A stretch of DNA of 64,000 bases from Sesamum alatum (taxonomy: Eukaryota > Streptophyta > Magnoliopsida > Lamiales > Pedaliaceae): assembly GCA_034509735.1 (NCBI GenBank), contig JACGWO010000004.1, forward strand, positions 21,247,395 through 21,311,394, given 5' to 3'. Both the position numbers and the translations under genes were made by a program. Positions 11,621 to 22,901 of the stretch are shown in pieces; the first letter of the stretch is position 1, and each line of letters starts with the position of its first letter. Below the pieces are notes generated by a model. The model was not told where the DNA came from. It worked only from the letters and a program-made list of their open reading frames with translations, and made no database searches.

Positions 11621-13292
11621 TAAAAAATAAAGGAAAGGTTCTTGAATGGATCAAAATGCATTCATAAATAATTGATATTATGGATCTTGTATCAGTCCCC
11701 ACATCTATATATAATTCAGTTTTGCCAACTTGATTAAGCTCTCAAGAATTCCTAGAACTCTCTCGATCGACTACCTAAAAAAAAATGTGTTGTTGTAATA
11801 AAATGAGTAAGCAAATTTTTTTTAAGTATTAATGAGATAAGTTTGTCGAACACTCGAGTTGGTTAAATGTGTTTAATCTGTTTATAACTTTCGAAACGTG
11901 TAGATATATCACTTAAATTCATGTGATTTGAAGAACAAAACAGATGAAAACACTATCAAGAAAAAATCGATTATATCTCTCAGATACTTAAATAAAAAAA
12001 GTCATAAAAAGTATAAGTGAGCTCATAAGAAATAGTGAAGGTAGTTAAAAGTTATACTAGTGATATAGAAATATGTATTTACATGAATTCCCGAATTGCA
12101 TTATTACAAGTGGATCATAGATATAGAACTAATCATGTGGTTACGATGAGTCCTACATATTTGGTCGTGGGTCGGCATGACTCGAATAAATAGGATGCGG
12201 ATCCCAAGTCATTTTAGGCATTAAATGACATTTTAAAGACACTTGTGTTATTTCAGAGTATTTGAGGGCGATATCTATATCAAATTATATTAAAAATTTA
12301 TAGGATAAGATTATATAGATTTCAGACCCATCATAGGTATATATATTTCGTCTCAATTTTTGCAAATAAATCGTTATGAAAAATTTAAATAGAGTGACGT
12401 GATTAATCAATTAGTAGAGACAAAATCAGGGCTTTTAAATTCAAATAAATTAGTGCAAATGGCTCTTTGTATGCCCATCGAAAGCAATCACCTGGAAAGA
12501 AAGGCAGATCATATCATACTTTTTGTTTAAGAAAGAGGGCAAACTTTATGTGCATAAATAAAGGCAGATAGCACTTCATCCCCAAAATTCCTTGATGAAA
12601 ACTTCACACATGTGATGGACTCTTTAGAGTTCGTTTGGTCCTGCGATTGAGCAGATCAGATCTACAATTTTGAACGCACATGCAATTTTTTATATCGTTT
12701 TCTAAAATCGTGAATTCAAACAGCATAGTTCTAAAATCAGTTCTCTTGGTAATTAATTATGCAATTGTCGGACTAAATTGAACCTGAATCACGTCCATTT
12801 ATGAGGGGTATTTATAGTGTTGTTGTCGTACAGAAGGTGTAACAAGGGCCGTTGCGCTTGGAACGAAACACCCTAGTACCGTTTAGGTTCTAGGTTGTAA
12901 TAACCTCATAGTTCCAAACTGGGATATCCAGCTCCATGTACTCAATGGCTTAAGCTTGACTCATTCAAAATATTTGATCCCGAAATGACCAGGTTACTGT
13001 AAATAGTCGGAAATGTCAATTGATTACTGGGAATATTCGTATGGCACGAGAGGTTCGAGCAACTGAGTTATTTCCAAGTCCACAGGGATGAAGTCGACAC
13101 CAGTATAAAGCAAATCGTATGAACATCTATACACAAGTGTACGACACTAGCTATTAGGTAATCTGGTTCCGTTATCAGTCAATATATACATGAATGAAAT
13201 GGAAGAGTCATAAATGAACATATATATAACAAGTTTCCCCTTTGAACCAAGCATATTGCATTTCCCATTGGCAAACAGGCATCCCGGCAGAA
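11621..13292. other. Intergenic region downstream of the FYVE-SYLF gene
   Basis: About 1.7 kb with no long open frame and no repeat I recognise. Its last part (about 13200-13292) is presumably the 3' untranslated region of the minus-strand gene that ends at 13293. Base composition from 12460 on is less AT-rich than the repeat field to its left. Confidence 0.4.
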
Positions 13293-16048
13293 CTAGCTGC
13301 ACCATTTGGCGTATAGGTCTCTGAGAGCAGCATACAATGGTTCAGCAGCCTTCGGTCTGTCAACAGTCCCAAGCAGGATATCAGCTGTAGTTAGGTATGG
13401 ATCACCATAGAAACGGAGATTTGTATCCATTCTTGTGGCTACAATGTTGCCCTCCAGTGAGACCCCAACGAATGCACCTGGAAAATCCATGTGAATACTA
13501 TTCCATTAAGCATTTGATTAGTGTTTCCCTTCAAATAACCTGAGCGTGAATGTGAAATTTACAAATTCACTGTTAAAAAATTGTTTTCATCCAACCAGTC
13601 CTGGTATATCTTCCTCGAATGAGACAAAAGGTGATTACTTCCTATGCTACATTGGGACAGATTCGACATGGAAACGACCCAACACAGACCAAATGACACA
13701 ACAGTAACAGAACAACAACTGGCTCACCATTGTCTGTCAAAAATGCATGATCCAATTTATGTATAGAAGCCATAACTGTGACACAAAATAATCTGGATTT
13801 GGAAACGCCTGTTACCATTTTTGGGAAAAGGAAGGACATGTAAACTACAACATCCAACGGTACAAATGTTTATTACCATGTAAATTTTGATTGTCATCTA
13901 GAAATCAAACTTCCAACATTTTCAACATGCTCAGCTGTGTCAGACACATCTGGCGTCTTCAAAAGTGTTTGACATGTATCCATTTTCTTTCTGCGTTGAT
14001 ATTTTTACATGTCTCAAAGCATCAAACATGTAAGCCAAAACGTCTGGCCATCATAGCTTTTAACTTGTTCATGGACAAACTACAAACTCAAAACATAGTT
14101 GTTCCAAGGATGAATAAGCATATTATCAAACTTCATACCTTTACTGCAACTATAAGTGTAGCACATGCCAGAACCTTTTTCTCCAGCTCTCAGATCTGCC
14201 TCTACAACTCTCCCAACTGGTCCAGCAGCAGCACTGCAACCCGCACCAAGAGAAAAGTGCATGCGACTACAAAATGTTTTTACAGCTTTCATATCATGCA
14301 GCACAATTATGAAATCCATGAGTTCACCCCCAACCTGAGATTAGAAACACCAAACGAAAATTCAGGTAACAACCTTTCAGTTTTAAGGAGAAGCCTTCTC
14401 CTCATATGACACGAGATGAACGATTTCTACTCGAGGGAAAAATAAACTTGTAGCATCAAAAACAAAAGAACAGATATTGACACGTAGGTCTCCAATGTCA
14501 ACTTCCACCCGATAACATTAAAAGTTAAAGTAAGTCCAATTACCAAAAAAAGCATAGCAAGTCATCTACACTCTCCTTCTTTTCTTCCTTTTCTTTACAT
14601 GCCGTATGATACAGATTGTTCGAGAAGCACAGAAAATCACATTCTAGATATTTCAGCAAAAGCTGGGTAAACCCAAAACTGGCTAGAAGATTGGTCTTAG
14701 TCCTGGTTTACAAGTTCTACACCAACCACAAACCAAAAGAATAAATGACACAATTGAAAACTCATTGCATACCTGAGCACCCCACCCCAAACCAACTGAA
14801 AGTATTGCAGATGGTGCAGACCATGACCCATCTGATCTTCGGGCAACAACCAAGCCAGTTCCAAGTTTGTAGGCGAGTAGCGCCCCAGCTTTAGCAACTG
14901 TCAAGATTGCTAAACCTCTGGCTCCTTTCAAAACAGCAGCAGGGATGGACTTCTCAGGGTTCATCCTAGCTACCTGTGCACTATAATTTTTAAATTTTAA
15001 CTTGTACAGATTAAACTCACTTTCATTAACAAGGATAAGTTTTCATTCACCAACAACGGCCAAAATACTGAGGACTCACAGAACAAAATTGTTTAAAAGT
15101 TCTTCACATGATTTGAGACCATTTAACGAGAAATACAACAAATCAAGGTTGTTTTGGAATCAAGAGAGCAATTAAATAAAAGAAGGAGAGTTCGACCTGG
15201 CAATAGCTCCTCAACGTATTGGCTGACTTGTATATCTCATGCTCCATGGACAAACCCACAGGAAGATTCAACCAGCCTCTTGAACAAGTCCAATCCATCA
15301 CATCATGCTTTGCAGCCTGAGCAGCATTGCTGATGGTATTGATCAATACACCCTGCAGTGGGTCAAGCCTATCATAGCAGGTGTCACACACCCTCTGTGG
15401 ATTCCTCTCCCTAAACTTGGAAGGTAATAAACACCGGCCTTTCGAGCACACCCTACAAAAAATACCTCCACAAAAGCGGCAATGGTGTCTGCCGCGAGTC
15501 AAAGCTGTAAAGGGAGCATTGCACTGCATGCAAACTGTTGTTGAACTGTCTGGAAGCCACTCCGGTGGTTCAGCTTCCAGCACCTCTTTGTAAGCATTAT
15601 AATTCGAAGCATTCGGCTCCAGAAGTGGAGGAGCACTTGGTATGTAAACTGAAGAATGCAAGAAGGTCTCTCCATTCTTTGCAGATCCAAGGAATGAAAC
15701 ATTTGAGCTTGGCAGTTGGGGAAGGCTGCCGACGCCTGATTGACCTTTATTTCGCCCAGTCACTATAGCAAATATTCCATTCATTACATTTTTCAAATTC
15801 ACCTCAGGTGGGCCATTTCGTGGTACAGAGGTGTACTGATCCTCACCCGAGTCATACCCTCCATCCATAAAATCTTCAGAATCAACAGGAAACGGATATG
15901 ATATTCTTTTATTCAATGCATCTGAGTTCTGGCTTTCTTGCACAGTCCACACAGTGTCATCAAAGTCATCCACATAGGTAAACTTGCTATTCTCCTTTTC
16001 CAAATTGGAAAGAGATGCATAGGAAACTTTACCATCTGATGCAGCCAT
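13293..16048 (-). CDS. FYVE and SYLF (Ysc84-like) domain protein
   Basis: Four exons join in frame to 477 residues: 16048-15197, 14973-14773, 14334-14139 and 13477-13293. The N-terminal 160 residues look disordered. A FYVE-type zinc finger occupies about residues 165-235: WLPD, then CMQC, RGRHHCRFCGGIFC, CSKGRC and RVCDTC. The C-terminal half (about residues 280-475) is a SYLF domain, a lipid-binding actin-associated module, with KGARGLAILTVAKAG, GLGWGAQ, AGPVGR and the ending DILLGTVDRPKAAEPLYAAL. FYVE fingers of this shape bind PI3P, so a role at endosomes is likely but inferred. Length and order match the plant FYVE-SYLF proteins. The start is the first ATG in the exon; no earlier in-frame extension looks conserved. 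A donor near 16602 on the minus strand suggests a leader intron. Confidence 0.92.
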
Positions 16049-16976
16049 AGATCATGCCCACTTAACAGACAACAAGTCTAACAAAAAAAGGAACACCTGG
16101 ATAGAGCAAACGAGAATAACCTAACATAAGAAAGCATACAGAGCCGAATCCAATAATGAACAGACTCTAATGTAACATCTAAAAATGAACAGAAAGAAAT
16201 AATTAAACCCGCATAAACACCATCAATTATTCTTAGTATATAAAATGAAGTACAATTATAACCGACTGGTGGTAGAGAACGCAAAACAAGGAGAGTACTA
16301 CACAATATAAACAAACCAATAATCAGACTAAACAAAAGCAAAAGAAACAGCAAACTCTCGTAATTACGACAAAAAATACTAAGCTATAAGGGACATTTTT
16401 TAACCTAAAAATAGCTTAAAAACAAAAGATGCATAATTAAATCACCTCAACTAAGAAAATTCACAAGGGCACATATCAACACACAACCCCAAGCGAAACA
16501 ATATTTTGTACGCTCTGTTACCAAATTAAAACAAAAAAAAAAAAAAGAAAGAAAAAGAGAGAGCATAAAACTAAAAAACGTTAACCACAAAACTTACTTA
16601 CCCGTGTCACAGAAATGAATTCGTATAATAGCAAGGTTTGTGATCTAGGGCAACGGTGCAAATACGACAAATCAAAAGCAAACAACTGAAAAATTCACCA
16701 ATAAGAGAAAATTAAGGAATTTAATTACAATTAAGGATAAAGCAATTGAAGGAAGATTGCAGAGAATCCGCGGTGATAGAATAAAACCCTTATTTTTTCG
16801 GATTTGGTATTTCAGCGGAGGCTTTGATGCATGCGTTTGTGAAGAGGAGGAGTTGCACGGAAAGACTCCGTTTTTAGCTGAAACGACACGTTTTTTGTTC
16901 GTTTCCGCGACCCTCAATTTCTCTATTTAAAAATAAAAAATAAATGATATCCTTATCTCATTTAGGCTTATATAAT
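16049..16976. promoter_or_regulatory. Leader intron and promoter region of the FYVE-SYLF gene
   Basis: On the minus strand a strong donor, CACGG followed by GTAAGTAAG, lies near 16602, and a pyrimidine-rich stretch precedes the start codon. A 5' non-coding exon above 16602 is therefore likely. Promoter elements were not identified with confidence. Confidence 0.4.
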
Positions 16977-17796
16977 GGGTAAATTAAAATCAACTCCTAT
17001 TAGATTTGGTATAGTTATAAATACTTTCTTGTTATCTAAAAAGTTAAATTACATTCACCTCTCCTGGAGTTTGTATAATTACAAATGCCCCCTCATTGTA
17101 TTAAAAATTACAAATACCCGTAAGGTTAATTTTTAACTAAAGGCCTGAAATTAACCATTTTGCCATTAAATTTTTTATTAAAATTATAGAAAAATCAATC
17201 GAGGCAAATTGCATTATTGCCCCTCTGTGCAAAAACTTAAGAAACCTCTCCTGACATACTGTAGTCCAAAAAAAAATTAAAAATTAAATAAAAAATAATT
17301 CAGCGCATAAGGGCATTTTGGTCAATTTACCTATAAAAATGAATGAAAATGGGTTATTTGTTTGACGGTTACAAACCTCAGGGGGTATTTATAATTTTTC
17401 AAACAACAAGGGGGTATTTGTAACTATGCTAAATCTTAGGAGAGGTAGTTGTAATTTAGCCTATTTAAAAAATTACAAATACCCCCTGAGGTTTGTAATT
17501 ATAACCAAATGTCTGAAATTCATAATTTTTCCCTTGAATTTTTAGTTAAAATTGTATAAAAATCAACTGAGGCAAATTGCATTATTATTCCTCTATGTAA
17601 AATACTTCAGAAACATCTTCTTCCGCATTGTAGTCCAAGAAAATTTGAAAAATTATAGAATTAATTCAGTTTGCATAAGGGCATTTTGGTCAGTTCACCC
17701 ATAAAAATGAATGAAAATGAATTATTTGTTATACGCTTACAAACCTCAAGAGGATATTTGTAATTTTGCAAACAATAAGAGGTATTTGTAATTTAA
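16977..17796. mobile_element. Family C miniature element with a duplicated inner unit
   Basis: The first unit runs from GGGTAAATTAAAATCAACTCC (16977) to TTGTAATTTAGCC (17461) and is palindromic. A second, partial copy of its interior follows directly (about 17466-17796). It repeats the blocks 'GAGGTTTGTAATTATAACC', 'CAACTGAGGCAAATTGCATTATT' and 'GGGCATTTTGGTCA'. The result is a dimer-like structure. Flanks do not give a clean target duplication. Confidence 0.6.
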
Positions 17797-18344
17797 TCCC
17801 ATCATAAACTATAGTATATGTAAGCCTTGTTTTAGTATTTAAATTCAGATGAAATGTTTTCATTAAATTTCTAAAAGATAAATCGCTTATGAAATACAAT
17901 GTGCACCCAAATTCTATGATTTTTCTTTTAATTGAAAAATATAAATATATTAGATTATTCTCTATATTTAGATACATCAAAATTTGATTATTACATCAAT
18001 AATTCGAGACAAACAAAAGTTGGTTTATTAAAGTAGAGATATTTTCATATTTATGGGGACAAATCCAAATATTTACAAACTCAGATACTTTTGCAATTAA
18101 TAAAGTGTCCACGACGGTGAGACATTGATATCAAAATTTACTAAAGTATTTATATATTATCATATTAGTTAGCTATTAATTGTTATTAATGAGGCCTAAT
18201 TTAATTGGCGAAATTAAAGTTTCATGACCAAAAAATCATAAATTTGAGTCCAACCTATATGTTGGTATCAATTTTTTTTAGTACTAGTTGTTTTGTCTAT
18301 TGTAATAGTAGTCATTGGTTAGTTATACATGTTTGATATTAATA
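17797..18344. other. AT-rich spacer, nothing recognised
   Basis: I see no gene or structured repeat. It ends at the poly-T that is the tail of the SINE-like element. Confidence 0.4.
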
Positions 18345-18469
18345 ATTTTTTTGAATTGGAAGCGATGAATTTTATTAATCGAATGTAAAGTGATTACATT
18401 CAGTCATGTCGACTAGCAATATCGAATAGAGACAATTACAAACAATCAAATCAATAATATTACATCAAC
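18345..18469 (-). repeat. tRNA-derived SINE, 3' part with A-rich tail
   Basis: Read on the minus strand, this block continues the head at 21865-21940 across the inserted Mutator-like element and ends in an A-run at about 18345-18352. It is homologous to 7336-7480. Bases 18462-18469 (ACATCAAC) recur at 21865-21872, the probable target duplication of the insertion. Confidence 0.5.
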
Positions 18470-18496
18470 TAACACTTAGCTATAATAGCAGCAACT

Positions 18497-18900
18497 CGAC
18501 TTATTTATTTTATTAATATTAAGAAATTAAAAAATAACAAAAATAATTATAATATATATTATATAACAGCAATGGTAAAAGTCGAACTCTTTGAGTTCGA
18601 CTTTTCTAATTTTTTTTTATTTATAAAATTATGAAGTCGAACTCAAATCATTGAAGTCGAACTCAAAGAGTTCGACTTCAATATATTTCTTTTTTTTTTT
18701 TAATTTTATTATTATTATTATTATTACTACTACGTATATTATATATAATATACAATTTACTGATTTATTTATAATTATTTAAATGTACAACAAAAAATAT
18801 ATATTAACACAAAAAAAATATAATTACATCAAAAAAATTATATTTAAATCAGAAATAAAATTTTAAAAAATTAATTATAATAATTACAATTCTTAAAAAT
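18497..18900 (+). repeat. Left terminal inverted repeat of the Mutator-like element
   Basis: It matches the reverse complement of 21435-21832 almost throughout, including AAGAAATTAAAAAATAACAA, ATAACAGCAATGGTAAAAG and a TTA/TAC trinucleotide run. It contains two palindromes built on GTCGAACTC and GAGTTCGAC (18577-18605 and 18653-18679) and a half-site at 18633-18645. Confidence 0.85.
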
Positions 18901-18930
18901 TAATTTATTGAAATAAATAAAATACAATTA

Positions 18931-20090
18931 TTATTCTCTTCTACGACCCCTCACCGACGCAGCTTGTCTTGAATGGCCCTCCCTTTGTTGGTATTGTTGT
19001 CTATCTCGCGTTTGTGCCCAATCCACCTTGTTATGAATACGTGATGTTTGGCTTCTACCAAGACGAATGATGCCACGCAAAGTAGTGTCATGGACCAACT
19101 CAAATTGTGGAACATCCCAATAATCTTCCGCCATCAAAGGATGAAAAGACTTAGAATATGTTCTCCTATAAGCCATTACATCATAATAGTCCTTCACCAT
19201 TGATGGGGCACTAATTCTATATGCAACGCATGTCTTTTGAGCATGCGAGCACGGGATGCCGAATTAACTCCATTTGCCACATGAACATTCTCGTGTGGCA
19301 ATTTTGACGACATGAGTGTTGAATCCATGTCCAGTCTGACGTTTTGTTACAACGGAGGCAGACTGTTGGTGCTAATTGTATCTCGTCACAGCATGTTCAA
19401 CACTTTTTTCGAACCAAAGTTGGAACAATTTGTTTGTAAAGTCCGTCCATAGTTGGTTGTTGCATAAGATGACACCACTCTTTGCCATCCTCTCACAAAA
19501 ATAGTGGACTAAACGAGCAAATGTTATTTCCACTATTGCAGTCACAGGCAATCGACGAGCCCCTTTCAAAACTCCATTGATGCACTCTGACATGTTGGTT
19601 GTGAGAATTTCGCACCACCATCCGCCATCGTGAGAAGCTGTTCATTTTTCCTTTTCAATATTCTCTAAGTACACAAACGCTTCTAATTTGTTCGCTTTTA
19701 TCTCGTTCATTGTTCGATTGAACTTGCTGATTTGATATTTAGAACCAGCTCTCCAACAAAGGTCCTTCAGTTCCACATTCTTGTGACGACTGTTGAAATT
19801 AGAACATACGTGCCGCAAGCAATATCTGTGCACTTCTTGTGGTGGCATAAAATCTGAAATTGTTTTTACTGCTTTGATGAGACCGGCATTACGGTCAGAA
19901 ATAAGACACATCCCAGACCGTCCTCTTATAATATGTTTGCTCAACATTTGAAGAAACCAAGTCCAAGATGATTCAAATTCTTCATCGACAATAGCAAACG
20001 CAAGAGGAAGTACCTGTTGATTCCTATCCATGGCAGCTGCAATCAACATTTTGTGCTTGTACTTTGTGTATAAATGTGTTCCAATACCAC
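18931..20090 (-). pseudogene. Mutator-like transposase, 5'-truncated, three in-frame stops
   Basis: The frame starts at about 20090 with GTHLYTKYKHKMLIAAAMD, a hallmark of MULE transposases. It continues through LAFAIVDEEFESSWTWFL, the ISDR motif, HRYCLRHVCSNF, TTNMSECINGVLKGARRLP and a SWIM-type finger (CSCGKW, then PCSHA), ending RGRRRE at 18931. One reading frame is kept throughout. It is interrupted by TGA at 19642-19644 (where tryptophan is usual), TAG at 19372-19374 and TAA at 19264-19266. The N-terminal half is missing, and the aspartate that normally precedes GTHL is replaced at the junction. The protein would lack part of its DDE active site. Upstream of 20090 the sequence belongs to the opposite-strand PMD gene. 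Confidence 0.85.
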
Positions 20091-21464
20091 CGTACGGTGC
20101 AACGTGGAACAAAAAACACAACTTCACCAGCACTGTACGGTGGACTGTCCGGGTATTTAGAGATATGCTAGATAACATGACTGCTGATCAGGTAAACAAG
20201 ACTCATCGTTACGCATATTTATTTATGAATATTAATTACCTACTAATTAACATATTTGCTTTTATTTCAGTTTCTTTGGCAGCCGTACGACATGAACTTG
20301 GAGAACATTCTAGCCCATTCAGATGAGTTCAACCCCCAGTTGTGGACATCAATATGTCTTTAAATCTTTTATGCTATTGTGGAGATGCATCATCCTGAAC
20401 GGGTACTTTGCCAATTCGGTATGAGGCAAGACATCTCACAGGGTACAGATAGTCGGGAAATGAGCCTTCATAACATCTCCCGTAGAGCACGTGGGGGCAC
20501 ACACTGGGAGACTCATCACGCGTTATACGTTAGTAGATGGGATAGACGACATGAAACGGTTGTGCGCCGATCACCCATTTCCAACGGAAGAGATACAGAA
20601 AATGGATATTGGGATTGGTACGGTAGAATAACTCGTCGATTCGTCTCATCATCTACTGATAGACGTGTAGAGAGTGACTATCAACCTGGACATGCACCAA
20701 CAATACAACATGTGATATGTTGTGCGATAAAACTTAATTCATGTTACACCCAATTTTCTCTTAGATTTAAATTTATTATTTTAAAATTGGTGCAGGAGGA
20801 ATATGCAGAGGCCCTTCATCTAAGTGTGCAACCTCCACCAACCAATTTCGAAGAGGCTTTGCAAATGCATCAGCGGTTTATTATCGGAATGATTGAACTT
20901 CGTGAAATGCTTTCTCATTTTCCGAGGGATAATCAGCCCGAAGAACAAGCGGCGCCACATGATAATGCTCCATCTACGTCCCACAGACAAAGGAGAAGCA
21001 ATAGCAGAATGTCTACAAGTTCACTTAGAGGTGATGATACTATTGGGGCAGATATAGCTGGTCCATCCACAGTGCATACACCTCTAAATGTATATCAAAA
21101 TTGCTACGTGCCTCAACCGCCCCAACAAAGTGATTGGTTTGATTCAGTTTCATACATGCCAAGCCAACAACCTTATTATGGACAAGTTGATCTTGACCTT
21201 GGCCTTGGCACGAGTCAAACATATGCACCAGAATATAACATCTCACCAATTCCATTTCCAGCATTTGGTGCATATCGTGATTATGGAGAGTCTAGTTCTG
21301 CAACATCATCAAGTCGGTTGCATATGAATGCAGATAATGATGATAATATTGAAGATGAACCAATACAAAATATGGGTGAAGAAATAAGAAGACCTCGGCG
21401 CCAACGGCACCACGCACTTGTGGGACGGGCGGTCATTTTTAAGAATTGTAATTATTATAATTAA
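20085..21464 (+). pseudogene. Plant mobile domain (PMD, MAIN/PP7L-like) gene, 5'-truncated, one in-frame stop
   Basis: Exon 20085-20191 reads PPYGATWN...RDMLDNMTADQ. An intron (GTAAAC to TTTCAG, 20192-20270) leads into FLWQPYDM...SICL. A stop TAA at 20361-20363 interrupts the frame before IFYAIVEMHHPERVLCQFGM, a PMD hallmark. The frame then runs to a possible intron at 20712-20795, which is in frame if retained, and a low-complexity C-terminus rich in Q, S and P. It ends at 21464 inside the right terminal repeat. The start of the domain is missing. PMD genes occur in host nuclear proteins and in transposons; its position between terminal repeats shows this is a transposon copy. It is probably not functional. 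Confidence 0.75.
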
Positions 21465-21580
21465 TTTTTTAAATTTTATTTTTTTATTTAAATATAATTT
21501 TTTGATGTAATTATATTTTTTTGGTGTTATATATATTTTTTGTTGTACATTTAAATATAAATTATACGTAGTAGTAGTAG

Positions 21581-21642
<62 letters not shown>

Positions 21643-21832
21643 TTTAAAAAAAAGGAAAAAGTTGAAGTCGAACTCTAGGAGTTCGACTTCACAATCTTAT
21701 AAAAAATAAAAATAAAAAATTGGTAAAGTCGAACTCAAAGAGTTCGACTTTTACCATTGCTGTTATATAATATATATTATAATTATTTTTGTTATTTTTT
21801 AATTTCTTGATATTACTAAAATAAATAAGCCG
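21435..21832 (-). repeat. Right terminal inverted repeat of the Mutator-like element
   Basis: Inverse of 18497-18900. It includes a GTA/ATA trinucleotide run expanded relative to the left copy (about 21570-21642), and two GTCGAACTC palindromes at 21664-21690 and 21725-21751. The last codons of the PMD frame lie inside it. Confidence 0.85.
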
Positions 21833-21864
21833 CACCAATTCATACCTACTATACAGTAGAAATA

Positions 21865-21940
21865 ACATCAACCCACACAAGAGTTCGAACCCATGACCTT
21901 TAGGATCATGGGGCCTCAGCTTCACCAACTAATAATAATT
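21865..21940 (-). repeat. tRNA-like head of a SINE
   Basis: On the minus strand the sequence reads TTAGTTGGTGAAGCTGAGG, then an anticodon-stem-like CATGATCCTAAAGGTCATG, then GGGTTCGAACTC, which fits the B box of a pol III promoter. The A box is less clear. A real tRNA gene is unlikely, as no acceptor stem closes. The body resumes at 18469 after the inserted element. Confidence 0.5.
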
Positions 21941-22280
21941 GACATAGATTGTTGATAACTAAAATTCGTACTGTAATTGCAACAAATTCACTTTAAAAAA
22001 AAAGAAAAAGAAAACAATATTAATTGTCAACTATTTACTTGTGTTTGTTCTGGAGCGATGTTTATAAATATTACTATTTTACTCGTGAACTGCTTCAATT
22101 AAGTTGATTTAAACAAAAAGTTGAGTAACTCATTATCAACTTTTTTGGGTAAAGGCAAAATTTAAATATTACTATTTTAAACAAATGTTACTATTTTACT
22201 CTTGAACTGCTTCAATTAAATTGATTTTACAAAAAGTTGAATAACTCATTATCAACTTTTTTGAGTAAAGGTAAATTTTA
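21941..22280. repeat. Tandem duplication of about 117 bp plus spacer
   Basis: Blocks at about 22068-22165 and 22185-22280 repeat with a 117-bp period: GAACTGCTTCAATTAA, AAAAAGTTGA-TAACTCATT, ATCAACTTTTTTG-GTAAAGG. The second copy ends in TAAATTTTA, the left target duplication of the next element. Confidence 0.6.
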
Positions 22281-22901
22281 GGGAAAATATCACATTTAGT
22301 CCCTTAAGTTTTTGTTAAGAATCACTTTAATTCCTTAAGTTCATTTTTTGATATTAGCATCCCTAAACTTTGGTTTTTGTCCCAATTTGGTCCCTCTAAC
22401 CATTTTCCGGTGGAAATATGGCCGAATTTTGACTTTTTGGAGGGTAAAATGGTCAAATTAAATTTAATTTTCTCACTTTAGTCCCTTAAGTTTATAAAAT
22501 AGTTAAAATAATCCTTTTTTTAGCAAAGAAACTATTTTTTTTTATATTTTTATATGTTGAAAATGATGTAATTATATTATGTGAATAATTAAAATTTTGA
22601 AATGTTGTAAACATAATAATAATATATTACGTAACTTAAACCAAAATAGTCTTCTTTTTTCATTTTTCGAAGTTACAATAAAAATTAAAATTATGAATAT
22701 ATTTTACAGAATTTATATAATGTGAAAATATAATAAAAAAAATTTAAGTTAGTAATTTTTAATCTTAGAACTTAAAGATAAGTCTAAGAAAATACATTTT
22801 AACAATATTATGAAATATTAACAATTGGGGTTTTGAACAAAAAGTTGGTGGGATGTACTTGTTAACTAGATTATTTGGTGAATTTCATATATATATATAT
22901 A

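Larger units (their letters stand above)
18470..21864. mobile_element. Mutator-like element with long terminal inverted repeats, a transposase and a PMD gene (defective)
   Basis: Near-identical inverted repeats of about 400 bp lie at 18497-18900 and 21435-21832; the outermost 30-40 bp are more diverged. An 8-bp direct repeat ACATCAAC flanks the element (18462-18469 and 21865-21872). Inside are the 3' part of a Mutator transposase on minus and the 3' part of a plant mobile domain gene on plus. Both are truncated at the same central point and broken by stop codons. The element cannot move by itself. The layout (3' ends facing outward, 5' ends meeting inside) suggests an internal deletion of a larger element with two divergent genes. 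Confidence 0.75.

Noticed and set aside
13642..13857. Minus-strand frame of 71 codons between SYLF exons 3 and 4
   Set aside because: It lies in intron 3; the flanking exons join in frame without it and restore the SYLF domain.
18577..21751. GTCGAACTC palindromes as a CRISPR-like array
   Set aside because: Few copies, irregular spacing, placed in terminal repeats of a plant transposon, and the host is a eukaryote.
21865..21940. A functional tRNA gene
   Set aside because: B-box and anticodon-arm-like parts are present but no closing acceptor stem is seen, and the downstream body with A-tail fits a SINE.
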